Assembly: GCF_001425865.1 (NCBI RefSeq)
Contig: NZ_LMDS01000005.1
Span: 1,160,435-1,224,434 of the forward strand
Direction: 5' to 3'
DNA: 64,000 nt
From: Rhizobacter sp. Root404
GTDB lineage: Bacteria > Pseudomonadota > Gammaproteobacteria > Burkholderiales > Burkholderiaceae_C
The position numbers were made by a program, and so were the translations under genes. Below are positions 52,777-61,205 of this stretch, in pieces (position 1 is the first letter of the stretch; every line of letters starts with the position of its first letter). Under the pieces are notes generated by a model. It saw only the letters and a program-made list of their open reading frames with translations, did no database searches and was not told where the DNA came from.

Positions 52777-54046
52777 CGCGGTCTCGGGACTCGCGACCTG
52801 GTGCCTTCAGTTCACACCCCGCGTCGCCGTCATCGAACCGCTGTCGGAGTCGCCCGCCGTCGTGATGGAGGTCGAGGCAAGCGTCCGCCTCTTCGGTGGC
52901 AAGCGCAAACTCGTCGAACGGGTCCGTGACGAAGTCGGTGACCTCGGCGTGCGACAGCTCAGCTGGGCACCGACGAGCCTGGCCGGCGTCGCGCTTGCGA
53001 GAGCGGGCAAGTCGAATGGTTTCGCGAAACCGATCGAGCAGCTCCTCGATGCCCTGCCCGTCGAGACGCTGACGGCGGTTGCCGTGCATCACGCGACCCT
53101 GGTTCGAGTCGGCTGCCGGACCCTGGGCGATGTGCGCAAGCTGCCGCGCGGTGGCCTCAGCCGCCGCTTCGACGCCGAGCTGTTAGGCGCGCTCGATCAG
53201 GCCTACGGCCTGCGACCCGAAGCCCATCGCTGGGTCGAACTGCCCGACACCTTCAGCGCGAAGTTCGAACTGATGGCTCGGGTCGAGATGGCCCCAGCGA
53301 TGTTGTTCGGCGCGCGACGGCTGATGTTGCAGATGTCGGGTTGGCTTGCAGCGAGGCACTGCGGCGTCACCGCCTTCACGCTGCGCTGGTGGCACGACGC
53401 GATGCGCGCGAAATCCGCCGGCCAAAGCGGCGAGATGACGGTCCGCACCGCGCAACCGACACGCGACATCGAGCACCTCACCCGACTGCTGGCCGAGCAC
53501 CTCGCCAAAGTTGAACTGCTGGCTCCGGTCGGCGACCTGGAACTGCTCGCCCTCGACGTGCAATCGCTGGAGGAGCACAGCACCACGCTCTTCCCCGAGC
53601 CCCAGCAAGCAGGCGAGAGCCTCGCCCTCGTCCTCGAACGCATTGCGGCACGACTCGGTCCGGACCGCGTCCTGCGACCGGTCGTCGTCGAGGACGATCG
53701 CATCGAGTGGATGACCCACTGGCAACCGGCGCCCGAACCCCGACCACGCAAACTCAATCGGTCGGTCGACATCCCGCAGCCGACCTTCGTGTTCGACGCA
53801 CCCCTGCGGCTGGCGACGCGCGGCGAGCGACCGCTCTACCAGGGGATGCTCCAGCTGCTCGCCGGACCGCACCGGATCGAAGGGGGCTGGTGGGACCGCA
53901 CCACCGAGAACGGCGAGCAGACCACACGGAACGTCGTGCGCGACTACTGGGTTGCGCTGAGCGAACACGCCGGCATCCTGTGGGTGTTCCAGACGCGCCT
54001 CGCCAACGACGAAACGCAGTGGTTCGTCCACGGCGTCTTCGCCTGA
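52718..54046 (+). CDS. imuB: ImuB, catalytically inactive Y-family polymerase
   Basis: 442 residues from ATG 52718; longer upstream frames are inside imuA. N-terminus MLWAALLPDKLP replaces the acidic DxD of active Y polymerases, as in ImuB. PAVVMEVEASVRLFGG and LAGVALARAGKSNGFAKPIE belong to the fold. The C-terminal half binds the clamp and DnaE2 (WQPAPEPRPRKLNRSVDI). It is the hub protein of the mutasome. dnaE2 begins 20 bases after its stop. Confidence 0.9.
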   Translation: MLWAALLPDKLPSDESRRTDAVSGLATWCLQFTPRVAVIEPLSESPAVVMEVEASVRLFGGKRKLVERVRDEVGDLGVRQLSWAPTSLAGVALARAGKSNGFAKPIEQLLDALPVETLTAVAVHHATLVRVGCRTLGDVRKLPRGGLSRRFDAELLGALDQAYGLRPEAHRWVELPDTFSAKFELMARVEMAPAMLFGARRLMLQMSGWLAARHCGVTAFTLRWWHDAMRAKSAGQSGEMTVRTAQPTRDIEHLTRLLAEHLAKVELLAPVGDLELLALDVQSLEEHSTTLFPEPQQAGESLALVLERIAARLGPDRVLRPVVVEDDRIEWMTHWQPAPEPRPRKLNRSVDIPQPTFVFDAPLRLATRGERPLYQGMLQLLAGPHRIEGGWWDRTTENGEQTTRNVVRDYWVALSEHAGILWVFQTRLANDETQWFVHGVFA

Positions 54047-54066
54047 GCCCTTCACCAGGTCATGCC

Positions 54067-57000
54067 GTGAGCACCATTCCCGACTACGCCGAACTGCGTT
54101 GCGTCAGCAACTTCACCTTCCTGCGCGGCGCCAGTCAGCCCGAGGAACTGGTCGAGCGCGCGAAGCAGCTCGGCTATACGGCCCTGGCCATCGCCGACGA
54201 GTGCTCGCTGAGCGGCATCGTGCGCGCCCACGTGGCCGCGAAGAAGAAGGAACTCAAGCTGCTCGTCGGCAGCCAGTTCGCCATCGACTGGGGCATCGCG
54301 GCATCGACAGAGACCACGCCATTCGAGCTCACAGTCCTCGCCTGCAACCTGCACGGCTACGGCAACCTGTCGCAGTTCATCACCAAGCTGCGTCGGTCAT
54401 CGCCGAAGGGCACGTATCACCTCGACATCTCCAACATCACCGGTGACGAGCTCGCCGACTGCGTGGTGCTGGCGTCGCCGAAGCGCATGGCCGAGCCGGA
54501 GCAGCTGAGCAGCGTCGCGAAGTGGCTCCTCGACCATTTCATCGGCCGGTGCTGGTTCGGCGTCGACCTGCTGCGCATCCTCACCGACGAGATGTGGCTG
54601 CACAGGCTGCGCGAGGTCAGCGCGGCCAGCGCGATCCCGCTGGTCGCGGCCGGTGACGCGCACTTCCATGTGCGCTCGCGCAAACCGCTGCAGGACGTAC
54701 TCACCGCGACGCGCGTCGGCAAGCCATTGACCGAGTGCGGACTCGACCTCCAGCCGAACGCCGAACGGCATCTGCGCACACGACTGCGCCTCGCCCAGAC
54801 CTATCCGGAGGACCTGCTCGCCGAAACATTGAACGTAGCATCACGCTGCGTCTTCAGCCTCGACGAACTGCGCTACCAGTACCCCGACGAAGTGATTCCG
54901 AAGGGCGAGACACCGGCCTCGTATCTGCGCAAGATCACCTACGAAGGCGCGGGACGTCGCTGGCCCAAGGGCATGCCCGCGAAGGTCCAGACCCAGATCG
55001 AGTACGAACTCCAGCTGATCGGCGAGCTGAAGTACGAGCACTACTTCCTGACCGTCGCGGACATCGTCGCCTTCGCACGATCGCGGCACATCCTCTGCCA
55101 GGGCCGCGGCAGCGCCGCCAACAGCGTGATCTGCTATTGCATCGGCGTGACCGAGGTCGACCCGGCCCGCATGAGCGTGTTGTTCGAGCGCTTCATCTCG
55201 AAGGAGCGCAACGAGCCGCCTGACATCGACATCGACTTCGAGCACGAACGGCGGGAGGAGGTGCTGCAGTACCTGTACACGAAGTACGGCCGCGATCGCG
55301 CGGCACTCACCGGCGTCGTCATCAGCTATCGCCCGAAGAGCGCGATTCGCGATGTCGGCAAGGCCCTGGGTTTTCCGCTGGAGACCGTCGATGCGATCGC
55401 CAAGGGCCACGTCTGGTGGGACGGCAAGGACGTGAAGAAGGAACGCCTCGAGGAACTCGGGCTCTCGGTGGACGACCTGCAGGTGCGGCAGCTCCTGCAC
55501 CTGACGCAGCAACTGCTGGGTTTTCCGCGCCACCTGAGCCAGCACACGGGCGGCTTCGTGCTGACGAAGGGGCCACTGTCGCGCATGGTGCCGATCGAGA
55601 ACGCGTCGATGAAAGACCGCACGGTCCTTCAGTGGGACAAGGACGACCTCGACGCGCTCGGCCTCCTCAAGGTGGACTGCCTGGCCCTCGGCATGCTGAC
55701 GGCGATCCGCAAGTCACTCGAGTTCATCGGCACGCGCAAGGGTTACGTCTTCGAGATGCAGGACATCCCAGGCGAGGACACCGCCACCTACGACATGATC
55801 TGCAAGGCCGACACGGTCGGCGTGTTCCAGATCGAGAGCCGCGCACAGATGAGCATGCTGCCGCGGTTGCGACCGCGGTGCTTCTACGACCTGGTCATCG
55901 AGGTCGCGATCGTCCGGCCGGGACCGATCGTCGGCGGCATGGTCCATCCGTATCTGAACCGCCGGCAGGGCAAGGAGCCGACCACGTACCCGAGCGAAGC
56001 CTTGAAGGAAGCACTCGGACGAACGCTGGGTGTACCAGTGTTCCAGGAACAGGTGATGCAGATCGCGATGATCGCGGCCGGATTCACGCCCGGCGAGGCC
56101 GACGAGCTTCGACGCGCGATGGCCGCCTGGAAACGCAAGGGCAGCCTCGATCGCTACTACGACAAGATCGTGAACGGCATGACCGAACGCGGTTACGAGA
56201 AGGAGTTTGCCGAGGCCATCTTCCAGCAGATCCACGGGTTCAGCGAGTACGGTTTTCCGGAGTCGCACGCGGCCTCGTTCGCGCTACTGGTCTACGCCAG
56301 CTGCTGGATCAAACATCACCACCCGGCCGAGTTCCTGGCGGCGATGCTGAACTCTCAGCCGCTCGGGTTCTATTCGCCTTCGCAACTCGTCCAGGACGCG
56401 AAACGTCATGCGGTCGAGGTCCGTGCCGTGGACGTGATGGTCAGCGATGTCGACTGCACGCTCGAGGATCTACCGCATCCACCGGCGGTGCGGCTGGGAC
56501 TGAGGATCATCTCCGGCCTCAAGGCGGAGACGATGGACCGCATCGTCGAGGCTAGACGCGACCGCGTTTTCGACTCCGCCGAAGACCTCGCGAGACGCGC
56601 ACATGTCGATCACGCCGAGATGAAGCTGCTCGCTGGCGCCGACGCGCTGATGAGCCTGTCGGGCCATCGCCGACAACAGGTCTGGGATGCCGCCGCTCTG
56701 CGGTCGACACCCGAACTGCTTCACGAGGCCAGCTTCGACGAGGACATGCTCGAGCTTCCCCCGGCGCCGGAGGGTGAGGAGATCCTGTTCGACTATGCAT
56801 CCCAAGGGCTCACCCTCAGGCGCCATCCCCTGGCGCTGCTGCGCGACAGACTCACCGAGCGCAAACTCATCACTGCCGAGCAGCTCGATGCGCTTCCCAA
56901 CGGGCGACTCGTGCACTACTGCGGCATCGTGACACTGCGTCAGCAGCCGGAGACCGCGAACGGCACGGTGTTCATCTCGCTCGAGGACGAGACCGGCGTG

Positions 57001-57186
57001 GTCCAGGTGATCTGCTGGAAATCGCTTCGCGATGCGCAGCGCAAGGAACTGCTGAACGCACGCCTGTTGGAAGTGCACGGCCAGTGGCAACGCGAAGGCG
57101 ACGTGAAGAACCTGATCGCCGGGAAACTGGTCGACCTGACGCCGCTGCTCGGCCGTCTCGCCACCGAAAGCCGGGATTTCAAATGA
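54067..57186 (+). CDS. dnaE2: DnaE2, error-prone DNA polymerase III alpha
   Basis: 1039 residues from GTG 54067 (STIPDYAELRCVSNFTFLRG). PHP domain at the start (ELVERAKQLGYTALAIADE), polymerase core with the catalytic acidic motif NEPPDIDIDFEHERREEV, and FPESHAASFALLVYASCWIK. The C-terminal OB-fold domain includes ETGVVQVICWKSLRD. It does translesion synthesis with ImuA/ImuB. It lacks the clamp-loader-type C-terminal tail of replicative DnaE1. SOS-controlled with imuAB. Confidence 0.93.
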   Translation: MSTIPDYAELRCVSNFTFLRGASQPEELVERAKQLGYTALAIADECSLSGIVRAHVAAKKKELKLLVGSQFAIDWGIAASTETTPFELTVLACNLHGYGNLSQFITKLRRSSPKGTYHLDISNITGDELADCVVLASPKRMAEPEQLSSVAKWLLDHFIGRCWFGVDLLRILTDEMWLHRLREVSAASAIPLVAAGDAHFHVRSRKPLQDVLTATRVGKPLTECGLDLQPNAERHLRTRLRLAQTYPEDLLAETLNVASRCVFSLDELRYQYPDEVIPKGETPASYLRKITYEGAGRRWPKGMPAKVQTQIEYELQLIGELKYEHYFLTVADIVAFARSRHILCQGRGSAANSVICYCIGVTEVDPARMSVLFERFISKERNEPPDIDIDFEHERREEVLQYLYTKYGRDRAALTGVVISYRPKSAIRDVGKALGFPLETVDAIAKGHVWWDGKDVKKERLEELGLSVDDLQVRQLLHLTQQLLGFPRHLSQHTGGFVLTKGPLSRMVPIENASMKDRTVLQWDKDDLDALGLLKVDCLALGMLTAIRKSLEFIGTRKGYVFEMQDIPGEDTATYDMICKADTVGVFQIESRAQMSMLPRLRPRCFYDLVIEVAIVRPGPIVGGMVHPYLNRRQGKEPTTYPSEALKEALGRTLGVPVFQEQVMQIAMIAAGFTPGEADELRRAMAAWKRKGSLDRYYDKIVNGMTERGYEKEFAEAIFQQIHGFSEYGFPESHAASFALLVYASCWIKHHHPAEFLAAMLNSQPLGFYSPSQLVQDAKRHAVEVRAVDVMVSDVDCTLEDLPHPPAVRLGLRIISGLKAETMDRIVEARRDRVFDSAEDLARRAHVDHAEMKLLAGADALMSLSGHRRQQVWDAAALRSTPELLHEASFDEDMLELPPAPEGEEILFDYASQGLTLRRHPLALLRDRLTERKLITAEQLDALPNGRLVHYCGIVTLRQQPETANGTVFISLEDETGVVQVICWKSLRDAQRKELLNARLLEVHGQWQREGDVKNLIAGKLVDLTPLLGRLATESRDFK

Positions 57187-57242
57187 GGCCCGTCCGTGGT
57201 GAACGCTGCCTTGGTGCTCACTCCCCACTGATCTGATTACAC

Positions 57243-58115
57243 ATGGACATCTCCCTGCCGATATGGCCGCGCCGCGTTCATCTCACGCGCCTGATGTCGA
57301 TCTGGCGGTCGGCCGGATGGCCCTGCCGTGACGCCGTCGAACTCGACCTGATCGCAGCAGGCTGGGCAACGCTCCTTGAGGGTGCTGGTGGACACGAAAC
57401 CATGCGGCTGACGCCAGCGGGCATCCACCTGCTGGCGGATTCCCGGCAACGCAACCGGCGAGCCCTTAGCGATCACGACCGGCTGGCGGGTCGCGTCGCT
57501 GCCAACCTGATGGCCGCAGGACGGATCGTCTGGCGGGAATTGTCACTGCGCGCACGGATCAACGCCAACGATCCGGCATCGAACGGTTCCGCGACCATTA
57601 CCGACGAGGCACTGTGGGCGGAGGACGAGGCGAACCTCCAACCATCCCATCAGGGCAAGGCGGCGTGGCGCATGGCCAGACCCGATGTGTTCTCGGTGCG
57701 CCGGACATCGGTCGAGGAATATCTTCGGCCCACGGTGCACGAGGTCAAGGTGAGCCGGGCCGATCTGCTGTCCGACCTTCGCCACGCAGCCAAACGCGCG
57801 TCCTACCAGTGGCTGTCCTGCGAGACCTACTTCGTGTTCCCGGCCGGCGTGGCAGAGCCGCGTGAGATTCCCGAAGCCTTCGGCGTCTGGCTGCTGAATG
57901 GTTCCATCGAAGCCGGCACGCTCGACCTGATCCGTCCCGCGCGGCACGTCGCCTGCAAGTTGCCGTTCCCGGTATGGATGGCGCTGGCCGCGGCGCCTCC
58001 GACCCGCCGTGAAGACGAAGCGATGCAGCGGGAACTGGCAGACGCGTCCGCTGCAGGGGAGTCGATCGACGACGCTGCGTTCGAAGCAGCGCTGCGCAAT
58101 GGCAGCGACCTGTGA
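57243..58115 (+). CDS. PD-(D/E)XK-like (MmcB-like) protein
   Basis: 290 residues. The middle resembles the MmcB nuclease-fold family: RPDVFSVRRTS (D), then HEVKVSRADLLSDLRHAAKR with E-X-K, and YQWLSCETYFVFPAGV. The N-terminus looks like a winged helix (RLMSIWRSAGWPCRDAVELD). It ends in a four-base overlap with the helicase gene, so the pair probably works on DNA ends. The nuclease activity is inferred from the fold only. Confidence 0.62.
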   Translation: MDISLPIWPRRVHLTRLMSIWRSAGWPCRDAVELDLIAAGWATLLEGAGGHETMRLTPAGIHLLADSRQRNRRALSDHDRLAGRVAANLMAAGRIVWRELSLRARINANDPASNGSATITDEALWAEDEANLQPSHQGKAAWRMARPDVFSVRRTSVEEYLRPTVHEVKVSRADLLSDLRHAAKRASYQWLSCETYFVFPAGVAEPREIPEAFGVWLLNGSIEAGTLDLIRPARHVACKLPFPVWMALAAAPPTRREDEAMQRELADASAAGESIDDAAFEAALRNGSDL

Positions 58116-60481
58116 AGACCTACACCGTCGCCGTCCGCACGCTCTGCGAATTCGCCGCCAAACAGGGCGACCTGGACCTGCGATTCACCCCGTCGCCCAC
58201 CTCCCAGCAAGGCGTCGCGGGCCACCAGACGGTCGCCGCGAGTCGCTCGGCGTCGTACCGCAGCGAAGTCACGGTGCGCGGCGAGTACCGGCACCTGGTC
58301 GTGCGGGGACGCGCCGACGGCTACGACCCCGATCGGCAGTTGCTGGAGGAGGTCAAGACGTTCAGGGGCGACCTCGACCTCATGCCCGCTAACCATCGCC
58401 ATCTCCACTGGGCGCAGGCCAAGGTGTACGGCGCACTGGTGTGCCGGCAGCTCGACTTGCCGTCGTTGACCGTGGCGCTCGTGTACTTCGACGTCGGCAG
58501 GCAACAGGAGGCACTGCCGCTGACCCAGCGGTGCACGGCGAGCGAACTGCAGGCATTCTTCGAGGCACTGTGCGAGCGCTTCATCGCGTGGGCGGATTGT
58601 GAACTGGCGCACCGGGAAGGACGCGACGCGGCGCTGACGATCCTGCAGTTTCCGCATGCTGAGTTCCGGGCAGGACAACGCGATCTCTCGAAAGCCGTGT
58701 TCAACGCCGCGCGACTCGGTCGTTGCCTGCTGGCCCAGGCGCCCACGGGCATCGGCAAGACGATCGCCACCCTGTTTCCGATGCTCAAGGCTTGCCCCCC
58801 GCAGGAACTCGACAAGATCTTCTTCCTGACGGCCAAGGGCTCGGGCCGATCACTGGCGCTGAATGCACTGGAGACCATCCGTCGAAGTCAACCCGGCATG
58901 CCGCTGCGAGTCATCGAACTGGTCGCCCGCGAAAAGGCCTGCGAGCATCCCGACAAGGTGTGCCACGGCGAGTCGTGCCCGCTCGCTCGCGGCTTCTACG
59001 ATCGACTGCCCACAGCTCGCACAGCGGCCGTGTCGGCCGGAACGCTGACTCGAGAGTCGATCCGTGAGATCGCCCTCGCGAATCAGGTGTGCCCGTACTA
59101 CCTCGGCCAGGAAGTGGCGCGATGGTGTGACGTGATCGTCGGTGACTACAACCACTTCTACGACAGCACCGCGCTGTTGCACGGTCTGACGCTGGCGAAC
59201 GCGTGGCGAGTCGGCGTCCTCGTCGACGAAGCGCACAACCTCGTCGATCGTGCGCGGGCCATGTACAGCGCGAGCCTGCATTCGGCGCAGCTGCGATCGG
59301 TCCGGGCGGCGGCGCCGGCCGCGTTGAAGGGGCCGCTCGATCGCCTGCAGCGATGCTGGAACCGGTCGGTCAAGGGCGCGACCGGGGCCTACACCGTCCT
59401 CGACGAGCCGCCACGGGCGTTCGCATCGGCACTTCAGGACGCCACCGGCGCGATCTCGGAGCACCTTGCCGAGAACCCGGCAGGGGTCGACGGTGCGTTG
59501 TTGCAGTTCTACTTCGATGCCCTGGAGTTCACACGTCGGCTCGACACCTTCGGCGCGCACTCACTCTTCGATGTCACGCTCGATCCGGGCACGGCATCGG
59601 GTCTGCTCCGGTCCGGCTCGACACTGTGTGTGCGCAATGTACTGCCATCGCCGTTCCTGAAAGCGCGCTTTGCGGCGGTCCGAGCCACCGTGCTGTTCTC
59701 CGCCACGCTGACGCCGTGGAACTTCTATGCAGACACCCTGGGCCTGCCGGATGACACCGCATGGCAAGACGTGGCCGCGCCGTTCCAGGCCGAGCAGTTG
59801 TCGGTGCACATCGTGCGCGACGTGTCGACCCGATATCGTGATCGCCGCAGTTCGCTGGCACCGATCGCGCGGCTCATCGCAGCGCAATTCGACTCAGCCC
59901 CCGGGAACTACATCGCGTTCTTCAGCAGCTTCGACTACCTCGAACAGGCGGTCGCAGAATTCAGGCAAAGGCACCCGGACATTCCGACGTGGCAGCAAGG
60001 GCGACGCATGCGCAACGCCGAACAAGAGGCTTTTCTGGCACGCTTCGATGTCGATGGCCGCGGCGTCGGATTCGCGGTACTCGGCGGCTCGTTCGCAGAA
60101 GGCATCGACCTCGTCGGAACGCGCCTGATCGGCGCGTTCATCGCAACGCTTGGACTCCCTCAGTCCAACCCCATGAATGACGAGCTTCGACGACGGCTCG
60201 ATACCGAGTTCGGTGCCGGCTACGACTACGCCTATCTTTTCCCCGGCATCCGGAAAGTGGTGCAAGCCGCCGGTCGCGTGATTCGCACCCTGTCAGACAG
60301 CGGGACCCTTCACCTGATCGACGACCGGTTCGCGAGGCCCGAAGTACTGCGCCTGCTGCCGGTGTGGTGGGGAATCGGTGCTCCTTGCGAGACCACACCT
60401 CAAGCCTTCCCGGGTCGCGGCATGGTCGAGTCCTTCGTGCCCGTTTGCGAAAGCACAGTACGTCAGCGGGCGCATGCCTGA
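58112..60481 (+). CDS. XPD/DinG-like helicase with N-terminal nuclease-like domain
   Basis: 789 residues, GTG start overlapping the previous stop. N-terminal 150 residues have a PD-(D/E)XK pattern (RGRADGYDPDRQLLEEVKTFRG). A helicase core follows: Walker A APTGIGKT, a four-cysteine Fe-S candidate (EKACEHPDKVCHGESCPLAR and CPYYL), DEAHN box (VLVDEAHNL), and QAAGRVIRT motif VI. The last 15 or so residues (after about 60430) are encoded by out-of-frame redoxin DNA, so the natural C-terminus is lost or replaced at the element's right junction. Confidence 0.82.
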   Translation: MKTYTVAVRTLCEFAAKQGDLDLRFTPSPTSQQGVAGHQTVAASRSASYRSEVTVRGEYRHLVVRGRADGYDPDRQLLEEVKTFRGDLDLMPANHRHLHWAQAKVYGALVCRQLDLPSLTVALVYFDVGRQQEALPLTQRCTASELQAFFEALCERFIAWADCELAHREGRDAALTILQFPHAEFRAGQRDLSKAVFNAARLGRCLLAQAPTGIGKTIATLFPMLKACPPQELDKIFFLTAKGSGRSLALNALETIRRSQPGMPLRVIELVAREKACEHPDKVCHGESCPLARGFYDRLPTARTAAVSAGTLTRESIREIALANQVCPYYLGQEVARWCDVIVGDYNHFYDSTALLHGLTLANAWRVGVLVDEAHNLVDRARAMYSASLHSAQLRSVRAAAPAALKGPLDRLQRCWNRSVKGATGAYTVLDEPPRAFASALQDATGAISEHLAENPAGVDGALLQFYFDALEFTRRLDTFGAHSLFDVTLDPGTASGLLRSGSTLCVRNVLPSPFLKARFAAVRATVLFSATLTPWNFYADTLGLPDDTAWQDVAAPFQAEQLSVHIVRDVSTRYRDRRSSLAPIARLIAAQFDSAPGNYIAFFSSFDYLEQAVAEFRQRHPDIPTWQQGRRMRNAEQEAFLARFDVDGRGVGFAVLGGSFAEGIDLVGTRLIGAFIATLGLPQSNPMNDELRRRLDTEFGAGYDYAYLFPGIRKVVQAAGRVIRTLSDSGTLHLIDDRFARPEVLRLLPVWWGIGAPCETTPQAFPGRGMVESFVPVCESTVRQRAHA

Positions 60482-60834
60482 GCTCCGGAGGTGGGCCGAA
60501 CAGCAGGGCGTCGTGTGGTTGACCGTCCTGTCGAGCCACCCCTCTCGGTCCGACTACCTCGAGCCAGATAAAGCCGAGACGTTCAACCGCGGCCGCGGCG
60601 GTCTGCCTTCGGCTCTGCTCATCGACGCGAGCGGTGCTGTGGGCAGTGCATATGGCGCAAAGACCGCCAACCACATGTTCATCGTTGGCAAGGACGGCAT
60701 GCTGGTCTACGCCGGCGGCATCGACGATGGTGAGACCATCGACCCAAAGAAGGTGCTGGCCGCGCACAGCTACGTGCGTCCGGCGCTTGAAGAGGTCTTG
60801 GCCGTTTCGCTGTGCGCTTGCGTACGCGGGCTGA
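60438..60834 (+). pseudogene. truncated, frameshifted redoxin (thioredoxin-family) gene
   Basis: In the frame from 60438 the product begins CPFAKAQYVSGRMPELRRW and continues with VVWLTVLSSHPSRSDYLEP, PSALLIDASGAVGSAYGAKT, and HMFIVGKDGMLVYAGGIDD. This is the second half of a periplasmic redoxin. The N-terminal part and start are missing. Near 60800 the frame shifts by one, after which the typical ending (PFRCALAYAG, compare PYGCSVKYA) and stop at 60832-60834 follow. It overlaps the end of the helicase gene by 44 bases. Part of the right flank copper locus, broken by the element. Confidence 0.7.
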
Positions 60835-60857
60835 GCCAGCTAAGGCCGACCAGCCTC

Positions 60858-61196
60858 TCACTTGACCGCGTGCAGCTCCGTGACGGTGGCCTTGCCCTTG
60901 ACCATCTCGGCCTGGAAGCGCACCTTGTCGCCAACCTTGAAGCCGTCGAGCATCTTCTTGTCGGCAATCTCGAAGCCCATTGTCATCGCGGGCATCGCCA
61001 GGTTCGGAATGTCTCCGTGCCGCAGGACGATGAGCCCGGTGATGGGGTCGAGCTTGCGCACCTCGCCGTTCACGAGCGACATGGCCGCAGCGGAAGCGGA
61101 AGCCGTGGGTTTCATCGGCATTTGCATCGACTGAGCCATCGACAGGCCGGAGGTGCCGAGCAGAACCGTGGCTGTGAGCGTAGTGAGTGTCTTCAT
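60858..61196 (-). CDS. cusF: CusF-like periplasmic copper-binding protein
   Basis: 112 residues with a signal peptide ending near SMAQSM. The CusF fold has LRHGDIPNLAMPAMTMGF: H60, M71 and M73 match the metal ligands of E. coli CusF (H36, M47, M49), while the stacking tryptophan W44 is replaced by Met68. It delivers Cu(I)/Ag(I) to the CusABC pump. It follows cusA on the same strand with nine bases between. Confidence 0.88.
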   Translation of the reverse strand: MKTLTTLTATVLLGTSGLSMAQSMQMPMKPTASASAAAMSLVNGEVRKLDPITGLIVLRHGDIPNLAMPAMTMGFEIADKKMLDGFKVGDKVRFQAEMVKGKATVTELHAVK

Positions 61197-61205
61197 GGAA
61201 GTCCT

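Noticed and set aside
53707..54066. Upstream extension of dnaE2 into imuB
   Set aside because: The conserved DnaE2 N-terminus begins at the GTG at 54067; the extension is imuB in another frame.
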